From Trinickia terrae (GTDB lineage Bacteria; Pseudomonadota; Gammaproteobacteria; Burkholderiales; Burkholderiaceae), in contig NZ_SWJE01000018.1 of NCBI RefSeq assembly GCF_005144415.1, forward strand, positions 1 through 64,000: a DNA stretch of 64,000 nucleotides, given 5' to 3'. Under the pieces are notes generated by a model, which had not been told where the DNA came from, made no database searches, and saw only the letters and a list, made by a program, of their open reading frames with translations. Positions 36,144 to 44,290 of this stretch are shown here, piece after piece. Both the position numbers and the translations under genes were made by a program. Every line of letters starts with the position of its first letter. The first letter of the stretch is position 1.

Positions 36144-36695
36144 ATGGAGGGACTTCAGCAAGTTTCGTTCGCGAGCGGCGACTCGCGCATCGACGGCACG
36201 ACGCTCGACGGCGCGCTGCATGGCACCGCTCGGATTCATGCGAACGGCGCGCCGGTGGCCGTGCTGAGCTACGTGCGCGGCGAGCTGCACGGGCCCGCGA
36301 CGATGCTCCACCGGGACGGCACGCGCTCGGCGCAGCTCAACTATGCCGACAGCAAGCTGCATGGCAAGGCGACCTACTACCTGCCGGACGGCACGGTCCA
36401 GCGCGAGGCGCACTACGACCACGGCGTGCTGAACGGAGACAGCAAGACCTGGCTGCCCGACGGCACCTTGCTCGAGCACGGGAGCTACAAGCAAGGCAAA
36501 CCTCATGGCGTTCTACAGCGCTTTCATCCGAACGGAAGGGTTGCGGAACGGCAGATATTCAGCGCGGGCAAGCCGGCCGGGCCGGCGGAGCGCTATGCGA
36601 GCGACGGACGGCCGCTCGACGCCGAGGGCAAGCCGATTTCGCGCTGGCGGCAATGGTGGCGCGGGATACACGGCACGCCGGAGGCTTCGGGCTGA
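36144..36695 (+). CDS. MORN/YwqK-repeat protein of the T6SS cluster
   Basis: A 183-residue soluble protein built from five or six MORN_2-type repeats of about 24 residues, e.g. GELHGPATMLHRDGTRSAQL, SKLHGKATYYLPDGTVQREA and GKPHGVLQRFHPNGRVAERQ. It follows vgrG by 7 bp and ends 4 bp before the convergent PAAR-like gene. Repeats of this family occur in immunity proteins and effector-loading adaptors next to vgrG genes, so it may load or neutralise the nearby effector. The precise role is not shown by sequence. Confidence 0.8.
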   Translation: MEGLQQVSFASGDSRIDGTTLDGALHGTARIHANGAPVAVLSYVRGELHGPATMLHRDGTRSAQLNYADSKLHGKATYYLPDGTVQREAHYDHGVLNGDSKTWLPDGTLLEHGSYKQGKPHGVLQRFHPNGRVAERQIFSAGKPAGPAERYASDGRPLDAEGKPISRWRQWWRGIHGTPEASG

Positions 36696-36699
36696 GGTG

Positions 36700-37095
36700 T
36701 CACGGCACGAGCGTGGTGAACTGGCCCGGTTGCATCACCTTGATGACGCCGCCCCAGGTGCACATGAGCGTGCCTTGCGCGTCGAGCGCGGGCATGGAGC
36801 CGATCAGCGCCGTCGGCGCTCCGCCCGGAATCCACGGGGCGGCAGTGACGGGAACGCACGGCATCGGCGTGAGCACGCCCATCGCCGCGGCGGTGGCGGC
36901 GGCGACGGTGGGATTGGCCAGGCTCTGGCAGGGGCCGAACGGCGCGATGTTGACGATCGGAATGTTGTCCATGATGGTCGCCGCCGGCACGCCGCCGACC
37001 AGCGTGCGGTTAGTCGGCAAGACGTTCAGCACGCCGGGCGCTGCGCCGAACGAGCATTGAAGGTTGGCGCCGGAGCAGACTTGGGGACTGGACAT
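36700..37095 (-). CDS. PAAR-like tip protein (DUF4280)
   Basis: A 131-residue protein with the DUF4280 pattern: VCSGANLQCSFGAAPGVLNV, IMDNIPIVNIAPFGPC, SLANPTVAAATAAA, PCVPVTAAPWIPGG and CTWGGVIKVMQPGQFT. The conserved cysteines probably coordinate a metal at a conical tip. Such proteins cap VgrG and carry effectors. It is divergent from the nuclease-like gene at 37164 (68-bp gap) and convergent with the MORN gene. Confidence 0.88.
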   Translation of the reverse strand: MSSPQVCSGANLQCSFGAAPGVLNVLPTNRTLVGGVPAATIMDNIPIVNIAPFGPCQSLANPTVAAATAAAMGVLTPMPCVPVTAAPWIPGGAPTALIGSMPALDAQGTLMCTWGGVIKVMQPGQFTTLVP

Positions 37096-37163
37096 GATGG
37101 CTCGCTGTGCTGGCCGGACTTGGCGATCGAAGTTCCCGCAGTGTAAATCTTTGGGGGGTAGAC

Positions 37164-38117
37164 ATGAGCGAGCTTTACGCTTACTTCCGGGGCAATAGCT
37201 TCCATGTGCGCGATCTGGATGGTCACCATTGGACAGTCAGACAGGGAAGAGCAACGGGAAAGGGAACGCGGATACCGAGCGACGGTTCACGCATCGACCC
37301 GGCAGAGGAACATGCGAAGCGCGAAGGCGCGCTGTCGCTGAAAAACGAGGTTGTCCCAAGGAAGACGGGCAGCGGTACGCACGGCCGCTTCGGAACATCT
37401 TCCGGCTGGGTGCCTCCGTGGATACGCGGCCCCGCCCACGGCATCGCCAATGTGCTTCTTCAAGAGGGTAGCTGGGCCTGGTACACCGGGTGGGGAGATG
37501 TGAAACGCCCACCGGCGAAGGAGGTCAAGCATGGCTACAGACCAAAGCGCGGTCACAAAGCGGCGATGGACGCCGCGACGCTCAAGGAATGCGGCCAAGC
37601 CCTGTCGGCTACGCAGTATGCGCGACTTCGCAGTAGCGGTCTCAGCATCACGAGCGGGCACGCATATATCGCTTACGAATGGTGTCATCTGGTAGCCCAT
37701 GGAATGGGAGGATCGGACAGTCCGGACAACATTGTTGCGGCGACAGCGTTCCAGAATACCGAGCAATTGATTCTCGAGTGCGTCCTTTATGGCTATCGCA
37801 TGGAGGGTCTGGAGGTCGAGGTTCAGGCGAAGCTGGCGAGGGGCTGGGAGCATTTGGGTGAATCCATCTGGTACCGCGTGAAGCTGGACGACCAAACGAT
37901 TTACACAAGGACAATGGACTGTCGGCGCGCCACTCGCCCTGACTTCAAAGAGTATGGGGCCGTCGCCCGCGAGATGCGCAGGTACATCAACACCGCCCTT
38001 GAGAAGGCGTATCCCGCGGATCAAATGCGCATGGATGCGTGGGAGCTCGTTCAGTCACAGAGTCCTGACGAGGTGGATGAATCAGCAGGACTCTGGCAGA
38101 GCTTGACCGGTGGTTAG
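37164..38117 (+). CDS. putative HNH-type nuclease effector of the T6SS
   Basis: A 317-residue protein without signal peptide. Its central part reads EWCHLVAHGMGGSDSPDNIV followed by AATAFQNTEQ. This His/Gly/Asn layout (H175, H179, GG, N, then N-T-E-Q) is that of beta-beta-alpha-metal (HNH-like) nucleases used as antibacterial toxins. ATG 37164 follows a G-rich RBS; an upstream in-frame start (37107) is possible. Divergence from a PAAR-like gene and position at the end of the T6SS island point to a secreted effector. No separate immunity gene follows it before the chemoreceptor fragment. Confidence 0.7.
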   Translation: MSELYAYFRGNSFHVRDLDGHHWTVRQGRATGKGTRIPSDGSRIDPAEEHAKREGALSLKNEVVPRKTGSGTHGRFGTSSGWVPPWIRGPAHGIANVLLQEGSWAWYTGWGDVKRPPAKEVKHGYRPKRGHKAAMDAATLKECGQALSATQYARLRSSGLSITSGHAYIAYEWCHLVAHGMGGSDSPDNIVAATAFQNTEQLILECVLYGYRMEGLEVEVQAKLARGWEHLGESIWYRVKLDDQTIYTRTMDCRRATRPDFKEYGAVAREMRRYINTALEKAYPADQMRMDAWELVQSQSPDEVDESAGLWQSLTGG

Positions 38118-38156
38118 GATCTTCAGCTTCACCCAAGCTTGAAAACCGCTATCGCG

Positions 38157-38594
38157 TCACGCAACGCCCGCGATGGTCGACGCCGTGCTGGTCAACTGGG
38201 TGGCCTGCTTCGCGTTGTCCGCGTTCTGCCGGACAGTGCTCGCCAGCTCCGCCATGCTCGCCGCCGTCTGTCCGAGCGACGCGGCCTGCTCCTCGGTGCG
38301 CTGTGACAAATCGCTATTGCCTTGTGCGATTTCTCCCGCCGCGACCGAGATTGACTCGCTCGCGGTCTTGATGCCCTGCGCGATCCCCGTGAGCCGCTCT
38401 TTCATAGCGCTCAGCGAGTTATCGCGCAGCTCCCCAACGTGGGCGTTTTCGGCGCTGACTTGGAGCAGGCTGAAGACGCCCAGTGCAATCAGCAAAGCGA
38501 TAACCGCCGAGAAGCCGAGAATTAGCTGAGTGACGACCTTCAGATTTCTAAAATTTAGATGGCATGGTTCGATAAATCGGTGATAAAAACCCAT
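38157..38594 (-). pseudogene. truncated methyl-accepting chemotaxis protein
   Basis: The frame shows one TM helix (VVTQLILGFSAVIALLIALG), a very short periplasmic piece (AENAHVGELRDNSLSAMKER), and then jumps to the start of the cytoplasmic signalling helix (GEIAQGNSDLSQRTEEQAAS). It stops at TGA 38157 shortly after NADNAKQATQLTSTAS. The second TM, HAMP domain, signalling hairpin tip and C-terminal helix are missing, and the normal N-terminal Met is replaced by a CTA codon at 38558. It is a broken receptor gene abutting the T6SS island. The start given (ATG 38594) is nominal. Confidence 0.72.
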
Positions 38595-38755
38595 GCGAAT
38601 CGCATAAAAACCGATTTCGCATCGACGTTTCATTCGCTGAATTGAACAATTAAAAATCCCTATTCCATTCATATTTAAATTCCATTGGAAGCACTTTCCC
38701 CTGCTGAATAGCATTCGTAGCAATTCAACGCGGCACCCTTCCCCACGGAGAAAGA

Positions 38756-40291
38756 ATGAACAAGCAACGAATGCTCTCGCGCTGGTATGTTCCGGCCACG
38801 GTTGGCCTGCTGATGTCGTCGGCCGCATTCGCCGCGGCCTTGACGCGCGACAACGGCTCCCCGGTAGGAGACAACCAGAATTCGCAGACTGCCGGCCCCG
38901 AAGGCCCGACGTTGCTGCAGGATTCGCACTTGATCGAAAAGCTGCAGCGCTTCGACCGCGAGCGCATTCCCGAGCGAGTCGTGCATGCGCGCGGCACGGG
39001 AGCGTCCGGCGAGTTCGTGGCCGATGCGGACATTTCCGATTTGACCATCGCGAAGGTTTTCACGCCGGGCGAGCATACGCCCGTGTTCGTGCGCTTTTCG
39101 ACGGTGATGGGCTATCGCGGCTCCCCCGAGCAAGCGCGCGATCCGCGTGGCTTCGCGACGAAGTTCTATACGAGCCAGGGCAACTGGGATCTGGTCGGCA
39201 TCAACTGGCCGATCTTCTTCATCCGCGATGCCATCAAGTTCCCCGACTTCGTGCATGCGAACAAGCCGAGCGCGGTCACCGGCGTGCAGGACGCGAACCT
39301 CGCGTTCGATTTCTTCGCGCATACGCCGGAAGCCACCAGCATGCTCACCCATCTCTACACCGACGAAGGCATGCCGGATTCGTACCGGCATATGGATGGG
39401 TACGGCGTGCATGCGTTCAAGCTCGTCAACGCGAAGGGCGAAGTGCACTACGTGAAGTTTCACTGGAAGAGCGCACAAGGCGTGCACGGCATTCGCCCGC
39501 AGAACATTCCGACGTCGATCGGCAGCGACTGGAATCTGATGTCCAACGACCTGTACGGCGCGCTCAAGCGCGGCGACGATCCGAAGTGGGACCTGTACAT
39601 CCAGGTGCTGACGCCGGCGGACCTTGACCGCTTCGACTACGACGCGCTCGACGACACGAAGGTTTGGTCCGACGTGCCCGAGCGCAAGATCGGCACGATG
39701 ACGCTGAACCGCGTACCGGACAACTACTTCGAAACGAGCGAGGAGTCGGCGTTCGCGCCGTCGCGCATGGTGCCCGGCATCGAACCCTCCGAAGACCGGA
39801 TGCTGCAGGGGCGGCTGTTCTCCTACGCCGACACGCAGATGTACCGCCTCGGCGCGAACTACAACGAGCTGCCGATCAACCGGCCGCGCGTGCCTGTCGT
39901 CAGCAACAACCAGGACGGCTTGATGAACGCCTCGGATCGCAAGGGCGAGATCAACTACGAGCCGTCGGGCTTGAGCGATGTCGCGCAGAGTCCTGCGTAC
40001 AAGCCGGTGCAAACGCCGTTGCGCGGCACGACTCAGCAGGCCGCGATCCACAAGACGCTCGACTTCCGGCAGGCCGGCGAGTATTACCGCTCGCTGCCGA
40101 GCCAGGACAAGAACGATCTCGTGACCGCGCTGTCGGCCGACCTGAATCACGTGACGAACGACGACAACAAGTACACGATGCTGTCGTACTTCTACAAGGC
40201 GGACGCCGACTACGGCAAGCGGCTCGCCGTGGCGACCCACGCGGATCTCTCGCGCGTGCAGGCGAAGGCCGCCGCGTTGAGCGACAACTAA
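38756..40291 (+). CDS. katB: periplasmic catalase KatB
   Basis: A 511-residue haem catalase with an N-terminal signal peptide (cleavage after AAFA, residue 26), so it acts in the periplasm. Distal His76 lies in RVVHARGTG. The haem-binding proximal Tyr is in RLFSYADTQ. FVRFSTVMG, DPRGFATKFYT and GIEPSEDRMLQGRLF are clade-3 small-subunit catalase hallmarks. It breaks down hydrogen peroxide from outside the cell. The next gene is an ankyrin protein, as in Pseudomonas aeruginosa katB-ankB. Confidence 0.93.
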   Translation: MNKQRMLSRWYVPATVGLLMSSAAFAAALTRDNGSPVGDNQNSQTAGPEGPTLLQDSHLIEKLQRFDRERIPERVVHARGTGASGEFVADADISDLTIAKVFTPGEHTPVFVRFSTVMGYRGSPEQARDPRGFATKFYTSQGNWDLVGINWPIFFIRDAIKFPDFVHANKPSAVTGVQDANLAFDFFAHTPEATSMLTHLYTDEGMPDSYRHMDGYGVHAFKLVNAKGEVHYVKFHWKSAQGVHGIRPQNIPTSIGSDWNLMSNDLYGALKRGDDPKWDLYIQVLTPADLDRFDYDALDDTKVWSDVPERKIGTMTLNRVPDNYFETSEESAFAPSRMVPGIEPSEDRMLQGRLFSYADTQMYRLGANYNELPINRPRVPVVSNNQDGLMNASDRKGEINYEPSGLSDVAQSPAYKPVQTPLRGTTQQAAIHKTLDFRQAGEYYRSLPSQDKNDLVTALSADLNHVTNDDNKYTMLSYFYKADADYGKRLAVATHADLSRVQAKAAALSDN

Positions 40292-40317
40292 GACGCCCGT
40301 TCCGAACCGTTACGTAG

Positions 40318-40360
40318 CCGTCACGCGGCCCGCGCACGCGATGCGCGGGCCGCGTGACGG
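40318..40360. repeat. 19-bp perfect inverted repeat between katB and ankB
   Basis: Arms 40318-40336 and 40342-40360 are exact reverse complements (CCGTCACGCGGCCCGCGCA and its partner) around the 5-base loop CGCGA. No T-run follows on either side, so it is not a classical terminator. It could stabilise katB mRNA or reduce read-through into ankB. Confidence 0.85.
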
Positions 40361-40383
40361 CAGTCACCGCCCCTTCCCATCGC

Positions 40384-40995
40384 ATGAAAACCCGCCCTCT
40401 CCGCCTGCTCGCCATCGCGTCGATGCTCACATTTGCGCTGTTGCTCGGCGCATGCCATTCGTTGTCCGCGTTCCAGCCGCCCAGGCAAGGCGAGCGGACC
40501 GCCGACCTGCGCCGCTACGACGACGACTGGTTCGCGGCCGCCCGTCTCGGGCGCGTCGACATCCTGCAGGCCTTGCTCGACGCCGGCTATCCGATCGACG
40601 CGGCAACGCCGCAGGGCTATACGGCGCTGATCCTCGCGTCCTACGACGGGCAGCCGCTGGCCCTCGACTATCTGGCCGCGCGCGGCGCGAACCCGTGCCT
40701 CGGAGACCGCAACGGCAATACCGCATTGATGGGCGCGATATTCAAGGGCGAGCTGCCGATTGCCAAGCAGCTCTTGAATGCCGCCTGCCCGATCGACCAG
40801 GCCAACAACGCGGGAGAGACGGCCTTGTCGTTCGCCGCGCTGTTCGGCAGGCTCAGCCTGCTTCCCGAGCTGGTCAAGCGCGGCGCCGATCCCGATCACG
40901 CCGACGCACGCGGCAACACCGCGCTGCAAACGGCACGGACGCAAGGTAACGACGAGGCGTTCAATGCATTGATCCGCGCCGGCGCGACGCGATGA
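40384..40995 (+). CDS. ankB: ankyrin-repeat lipoprotein AnkB-like
   Basis: A 203-residue exported lipoprotein (lipobox LLLGAC) with four ankyrin repeats from residue ~45: GRVDILQALLDAGYPIDAAT, GYTALILASYDGQPLALDYL, GNTALMGAIFKGELPIAKQL and GETALSFAALFGRLSLLPEL. It follows katB. In P. aeruginosa the periplasmic ankyrin protein AnkB is needed for full KatB activity, so the same role is inferred. ATG 40384 is chosen; the in-frame GTG at 40354 lies inside the hairpin arm and is less likely. Confidence 0.82.
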   Translation: MKTRPLRLLAIASMLTFALLLGACHSLSAFQPPRQGERTADLRRYDDDWFAAARLGRVDILQALLDAGYPIDAATPQGYTALILASYDGQPLALDYLAARGANPCLGDRNGNTALMGAIFKGELPIAKQLLNAACPIDQANNAGETALSFAALFGRLSLLPELVKRGADPDHADARGNTALQTARTQGNDEAFNALIRAGATR

Positions 40996-41067
40996 TCGCC
41001 GCGATAACAGCAGCCTGTAAAACCTAGCAGGTTGCCCGAAATAATAAAAAGGGAAATATTTCGTCCC

Positions 41068-41095
41068 AGCCCTCACAAAATCGTGAGGGCTTTTT
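41068..41095 (+). terminator. intrinsic terminator after ankB
   Basis: Stem AGCCCTCAC / GTGAGGGCT with loop AAAATC, followed by TTTTT (41091-41095), lies 73 bp downstream of ankB. Confidence 0.85.
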
Positions 41096-41286
41096 GCAAG
41101 GCCCAGCAAAAAAATTGGGCCACTAACGGGGACATTCGAATTGAACGTAATTTCTCGCCAGCAGGCGCATTCGCGCCTCTATTGCCCATTTGGATCGAAT
41201 CGAACCGAACCGCCTTTTACCGGCAAGTAATCCCGCCCGGTCAGAACCAATAAATCGACACCCCTGACACCCAAAGGATCGTCCAA

Positions 41287-43011
41287 ATGCCGACCGCCTC
41301 TTCGTCCGACAAGCTCGCCTACGGCTTCCCCACTCCCGGCCCGCAGAACCCCACCGGCCAGGAGGTCATGAATCACGTTTTCTTCCTGTCCAACGCCGGC
41401 TGGAAAGCCGCGCGCGAAACGAACGTCTACGACTACGTCATCGTCGGCTCGGGCTTCTGCGCGCTGGCCTTCGCCGAGCGCATGCTGAAGAACCGGCCGG
41501 CGAGCCGCATTTTGATCCTCGAGCGCGGTTCCTTCTTTCTGCCCGAGCACTTCCAGAACCTGCCCCTGCCGTACAAGGACACGCTGGGCGGCCTGTCCGA
41601 GACCTTCCCGTGGACCCTGTCGGCGACGACGGCCGAAGGCCTCGACGGCGGCTACATCCGCTGGCAGCACGGCATGGTGCCGTTCTTCGGCGGACGCTCC
41701 ACGCTGTGGAGCGCCTGGTGTCCGCGCCCGACCGTCCAGGAGATGGACGGCTGGCCGGCCGAGACCATCCGCGCCGCGTACGAGAACTTCGCCTCGGCCG
41801 AGCGGCTCTTGCGCGTGCAGCCGGCCGACAAGATCGATGAGGGGCAGGACGCGGCCCAGCGGCGCCTGATCGCGGCCACGCGGCCCGTGTACGGCGAGCT
41901 TCAGAACCGCGTCCAGGGGCTGCTGGCGCAAGGCGCGACGAGCGTGCCGGGCATCTACCGCAGCGAGGCGGCGCCGCTCGCCAGCGCGGGGGAACAGGTC
42001 GACGGCATCGACTTCCAGAAATTCTCGACGCCCGGCGAGCTGCTGATGCTGACGGGCGAGCGCGGCGACGGCCATCCCGAGAGCCGCGTCGATATTGCCA
42101 CCGAATGCGTGGTCGAGCACATCGTGCAGCAGAACGGCACGGCGACGGCGCTGCAGACCTCGCGTGGCGTGCTGCCGCTCGGCAACGCCAAGCTGATCCT
42201 CGCGATGGGCACGCTGCCGCCCGCCACGCTCGTGCGCAACGCGTTCCCCGATACGGCCAACGTCGGCGAGCGCTTCTCGGCGCACTTCATCACCTCGATC
42301 GTCGCGCGCGTGCCGAAGGAGGAACTCGACCCGCACGGCAAGTTCGGCGATCTCGAGATGAGTGCCTGCTATGTCGCCGGCACCGGCCCGCAGGGCTACT
42401 CGCAGCAGTACCACATCCAGCTCTCCGCGCTGTGGGATAGGCACCCGGTCAAGAACTCGGGCACCGCGCTGCGCTATATGCCCGACGTGGTGGCTACCGC
42501 CTCGATGGCGCAGTTGCTTTCGTCGGAAGGCTACGTCGTGTTCGTTTGCGCGGTGCTCGGCGAACTGGACTACCGCAACGACAAGAACTGGTTCCGCCGC
42601 AACGAGCAGGACGACGATCCGACGACGAATTCGCTGCTGCAGGTCGTCGAGAACAAGAGCGACGAGGAAACCTGGGACGCGATGGACGAAGGCGCCTTCG
42701 GGATTCTGGAAAAGGTGCTCTCGAGCGGGCACATCCAGTATTGGCACGGCTCGCCCGACGAGGGCGAGTGGACCACGGTGCGCCCCTCGCGCGACGAGCG
42801 CCGTGTGCCCGCGCTGGTGCATGAAAGCTCGACGCTGCATCTCGGCCGTGAGGCCAGCGCGCCGGTCGACCTCGATTACCGGCTCAAGGCGGCCGCCAAC
42901 GTGTACGTCACGGGCGGCGGGTTGTGGCCGCAGGGCGGCTCGTGGAACCCGACCATGACGATGGTGGCGCTGGCGCAGGATCTTGCCGACAAGCTGAGCG
43001 CGGCTAAATAA
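41287..43011 (+). CDS. GMC-type FAD oxidoreductase
   Basis: A 574-residue cytoplasmic flavoenzyme. The dinucleotide-binding motif VIVGSGFCALAFAERM is near residue 51, the GGRSTLWSAW segment follows, and the C-terminal domain contains YVTGGGLWPQGGSWNPTMTM with the His/Asn region that closes GMC enzymes. It resembles choline/glucose-oxidase-type dehydrogenases that oxidise alcohol groups. The N-terminal ~45 residues precede the nucleotide fold and are unusual. No electron-acceptor gene is adjacent, so the substrate is open. Confidence 0.82.
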   Translation: MPTASSSDKLAYGFPTPGPQNPTGQEVMNHVFFLSNAGWKAARETNVYDYVIVGSGFCALAFAERMLKNRPASRILILERGSFFLPEHFQNLPLPYKDTLGGLSETFPWTLSATTAEGLDGGYIRWQHGMVPFFGGRSTLWSAWCPRPTVQEMDGWPAETIRAAYENFASAERLLRVQPADKIDEGQDAAQRRLIAATRPVYGELQNRVQGLLAQGATSVPGIYRSEAAPLASAGEQVDGIDFQKFSTPGELLMLTGERGDGHPESRVDIATECVVEHIVQQNGTATALQTSRGVLPLGNAKLILAMGTLPPATLVRNAFPDTANVGERFSAHFITSIVARVPKEELDPHGKFGDLEMSACYVAGTGPQGYSQQYHIQLSALWDRHPVKNSGTALRYMPDVVATASMAQLLSSEGYVVFVCAVLGELDYRNDKNWFRRNEQDDDPTTNSLLQVVENKSDEETWDAMDEGAFGILEKVLSSGHIQYWHGSPDEGEWTTVRPSRDERRVPALVHESSTLHLGREASAPVDLDYRLKAAANVYVTGGGLWPQGGSWNPTMTMVALAQDLADKLSAAK

Positions 43012-43063
43012 ACGAGGCCTTTTTGTTTCCTGCACCAAGCGTGATTCCGTAGCGCGCAGTGCG

Positions 43064-43092
43064 AGGCCCCCGGCTTGCGGAGCCGGGGGCCT
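43064..43092. terminator. strong hairpin after the oxidoreductase gene
   Basis: An 11-12-bp GC-rich perfect stem (GGCCCCCGGCT / AGCCGGGGGCC, loop TGCGG) begins about 53 bp after the stop of the GMC gene. There is no long T-run, so it may be a factor-independent terminator of weak type or an mRNA-end stabiliser. Confidence 0.5.
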
Positions 43093-43343
43093 TGGCAGGA
43101 AATTGGCTCACTGCGTGCGCAGCTTGGATGGCACATCAAACGGTGACGCCTGACCCCGGTCCAAAATCCGTACTGATCCATGTTGAAAAGCAAGCTCAAG
43201 AACAGCGTGATGGATAAACCCACGCGTGCCGCGAGTGGCCAGGCCATCCTACTTGGTAGTGCCGCGATCGCGACTCATGAAATACAGCGCCGAAACCAAA
43301 CTCCCGACTATCAGAACGAATGCAACGGCAACCAGCAAAGTCT

Positions 43344-43694
43344 TCATTTTCGATTTTCAGAAAATTTCGCGTCGCCTTGTACGAGTGCGGCCAGCCTGCG
43401 CCGCTCGGTTGCGACGTCGCTTGTGCCGGTAGTCGGCCAATCCAGCGCGACGCCGTTCGCCAGTGACTCGCGAACGAGCGATTGATAGTCCCAGTCACTG
43501 ATTCGTCCTCGGCGCATCGCCTCCGCAATCTCACCACGGAATCGCAACGGAAAGTTCCCATAGGCGTTCGACAAGGCCGCGTACTGCCGTGCATCGATCT
43601 CGCTGGAAGATGGAACGGCGGCCCAGATGACGACCGCGACGATCGCCGTTAGCGGAATGGCGGTATATCGAAGGATGAACTTGACTGGAGTCAT
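43344..43694 (-). CDS. small single-pass membrane protein
   Basis: A 116-residue protein with one N-terminal TM helix (YTAIPLTAIVAVVIWAAV, possibly a signal anchor) and a soluble tail with FRGEIAEAMRRGRISDWDYQ. No family is recognised. It lies 53 bp after the last gene of the hydrogenase-4-like operon on the same strand and may be its last member. ATG 43694 is chosen for the position of the TM helix; the RBS is weak. Confidence 0.55.
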   Translation of the reverse strand: MTPVKFILRYTAIPLTAIVAVVIWAAVPSSSEIDARQYAALSNAYGNFPLRFRGEIAEAMRRGRISDWDYQSLVRESLANGVALDWPTTGTSDVATERRRLAALVQGDAKFSENRK

Positions 43695-43747
43695 GAAACT
43701 ACAAATCTTGTGATTTCGATCAGTACGGCGGCGACTCGCAACGCCGA

Positions 43748-44290
43748 TCAGGAATCGATGCGCGTACGTTCCTGGGTAACGCCGCGCAGTTGACATGCGG
43801 CGAGGATGCCTCGCAGTAAATCAACAGGAGATGGTGGGCATCCAGGGATCGTCACGTCGACCGGCAGGATGGATGACAGCGGCCCGCATACGGCGTAACT
43901 CTCGCCGAAGAGGCCGCCCGTGCAGGCGCATTCTCCGGTCGCCACGACGAGTTTCGGATGCGGTGTCGCGTCATAGGCCGCCAACACCGCGGCCCGCATG
44001 TTTAGCGTCACGGGGCCGGTCACGAGCAACAGATCGGCATGGCGCGGGCTCGCAACGAATTTGATTCCGAGCGATTCGATATTGTAATAGGGATTGTTTA
44101 ACGCATGAATCTCCAGCTCGCAACCGTTACAAGAGCCCGCGTCGATCTGCCGGATGCACAATGCCCGCCCCATCAGGTCGAGGATGCTTTGCTGAATCTG
44201 CTGCGTCTCGTGACGCCACGAAGCTTCCGCCTGCGGAGCCTGCTCGTCAGGAAAATCCGTGCGCGCGAATCGTCGAATGAGCTGCCACAT
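43748..44290 (-). CDS. hyfI: hydrogenase-4-like small subunit (NuoB/HyfI family)
   Basis: A 180-residue [4Fe-4S] subunit. The ligands of the complex-I N2-type cluster are all present: C54 and C57 in GSCNGCE, C121 in GECACTGG and C151 in IPGCPPSP. It would hand electrons to the large subunit or quinone site. Its ATG overlaps the hyfG stop (TAATG). Family members are membrane-associated at the cytoplasmic side. Confidence 0.88.
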   Translation of the reverse strand: MWQLIRRFARTDFPDEQAPQAEASWRHETQQIQQSILDLMGRALCIRQIDAGSCNGCELEIHALNNPYYNIESLGIKFVASPRHADLLLVTGPVTLNMRAAVLAAYDATPHPKLVVATGECACTGGLFGESYAVCGPLSSILPVDVTIPGCPPSPVDLLRGILAACQLRGVTQERTRIDS

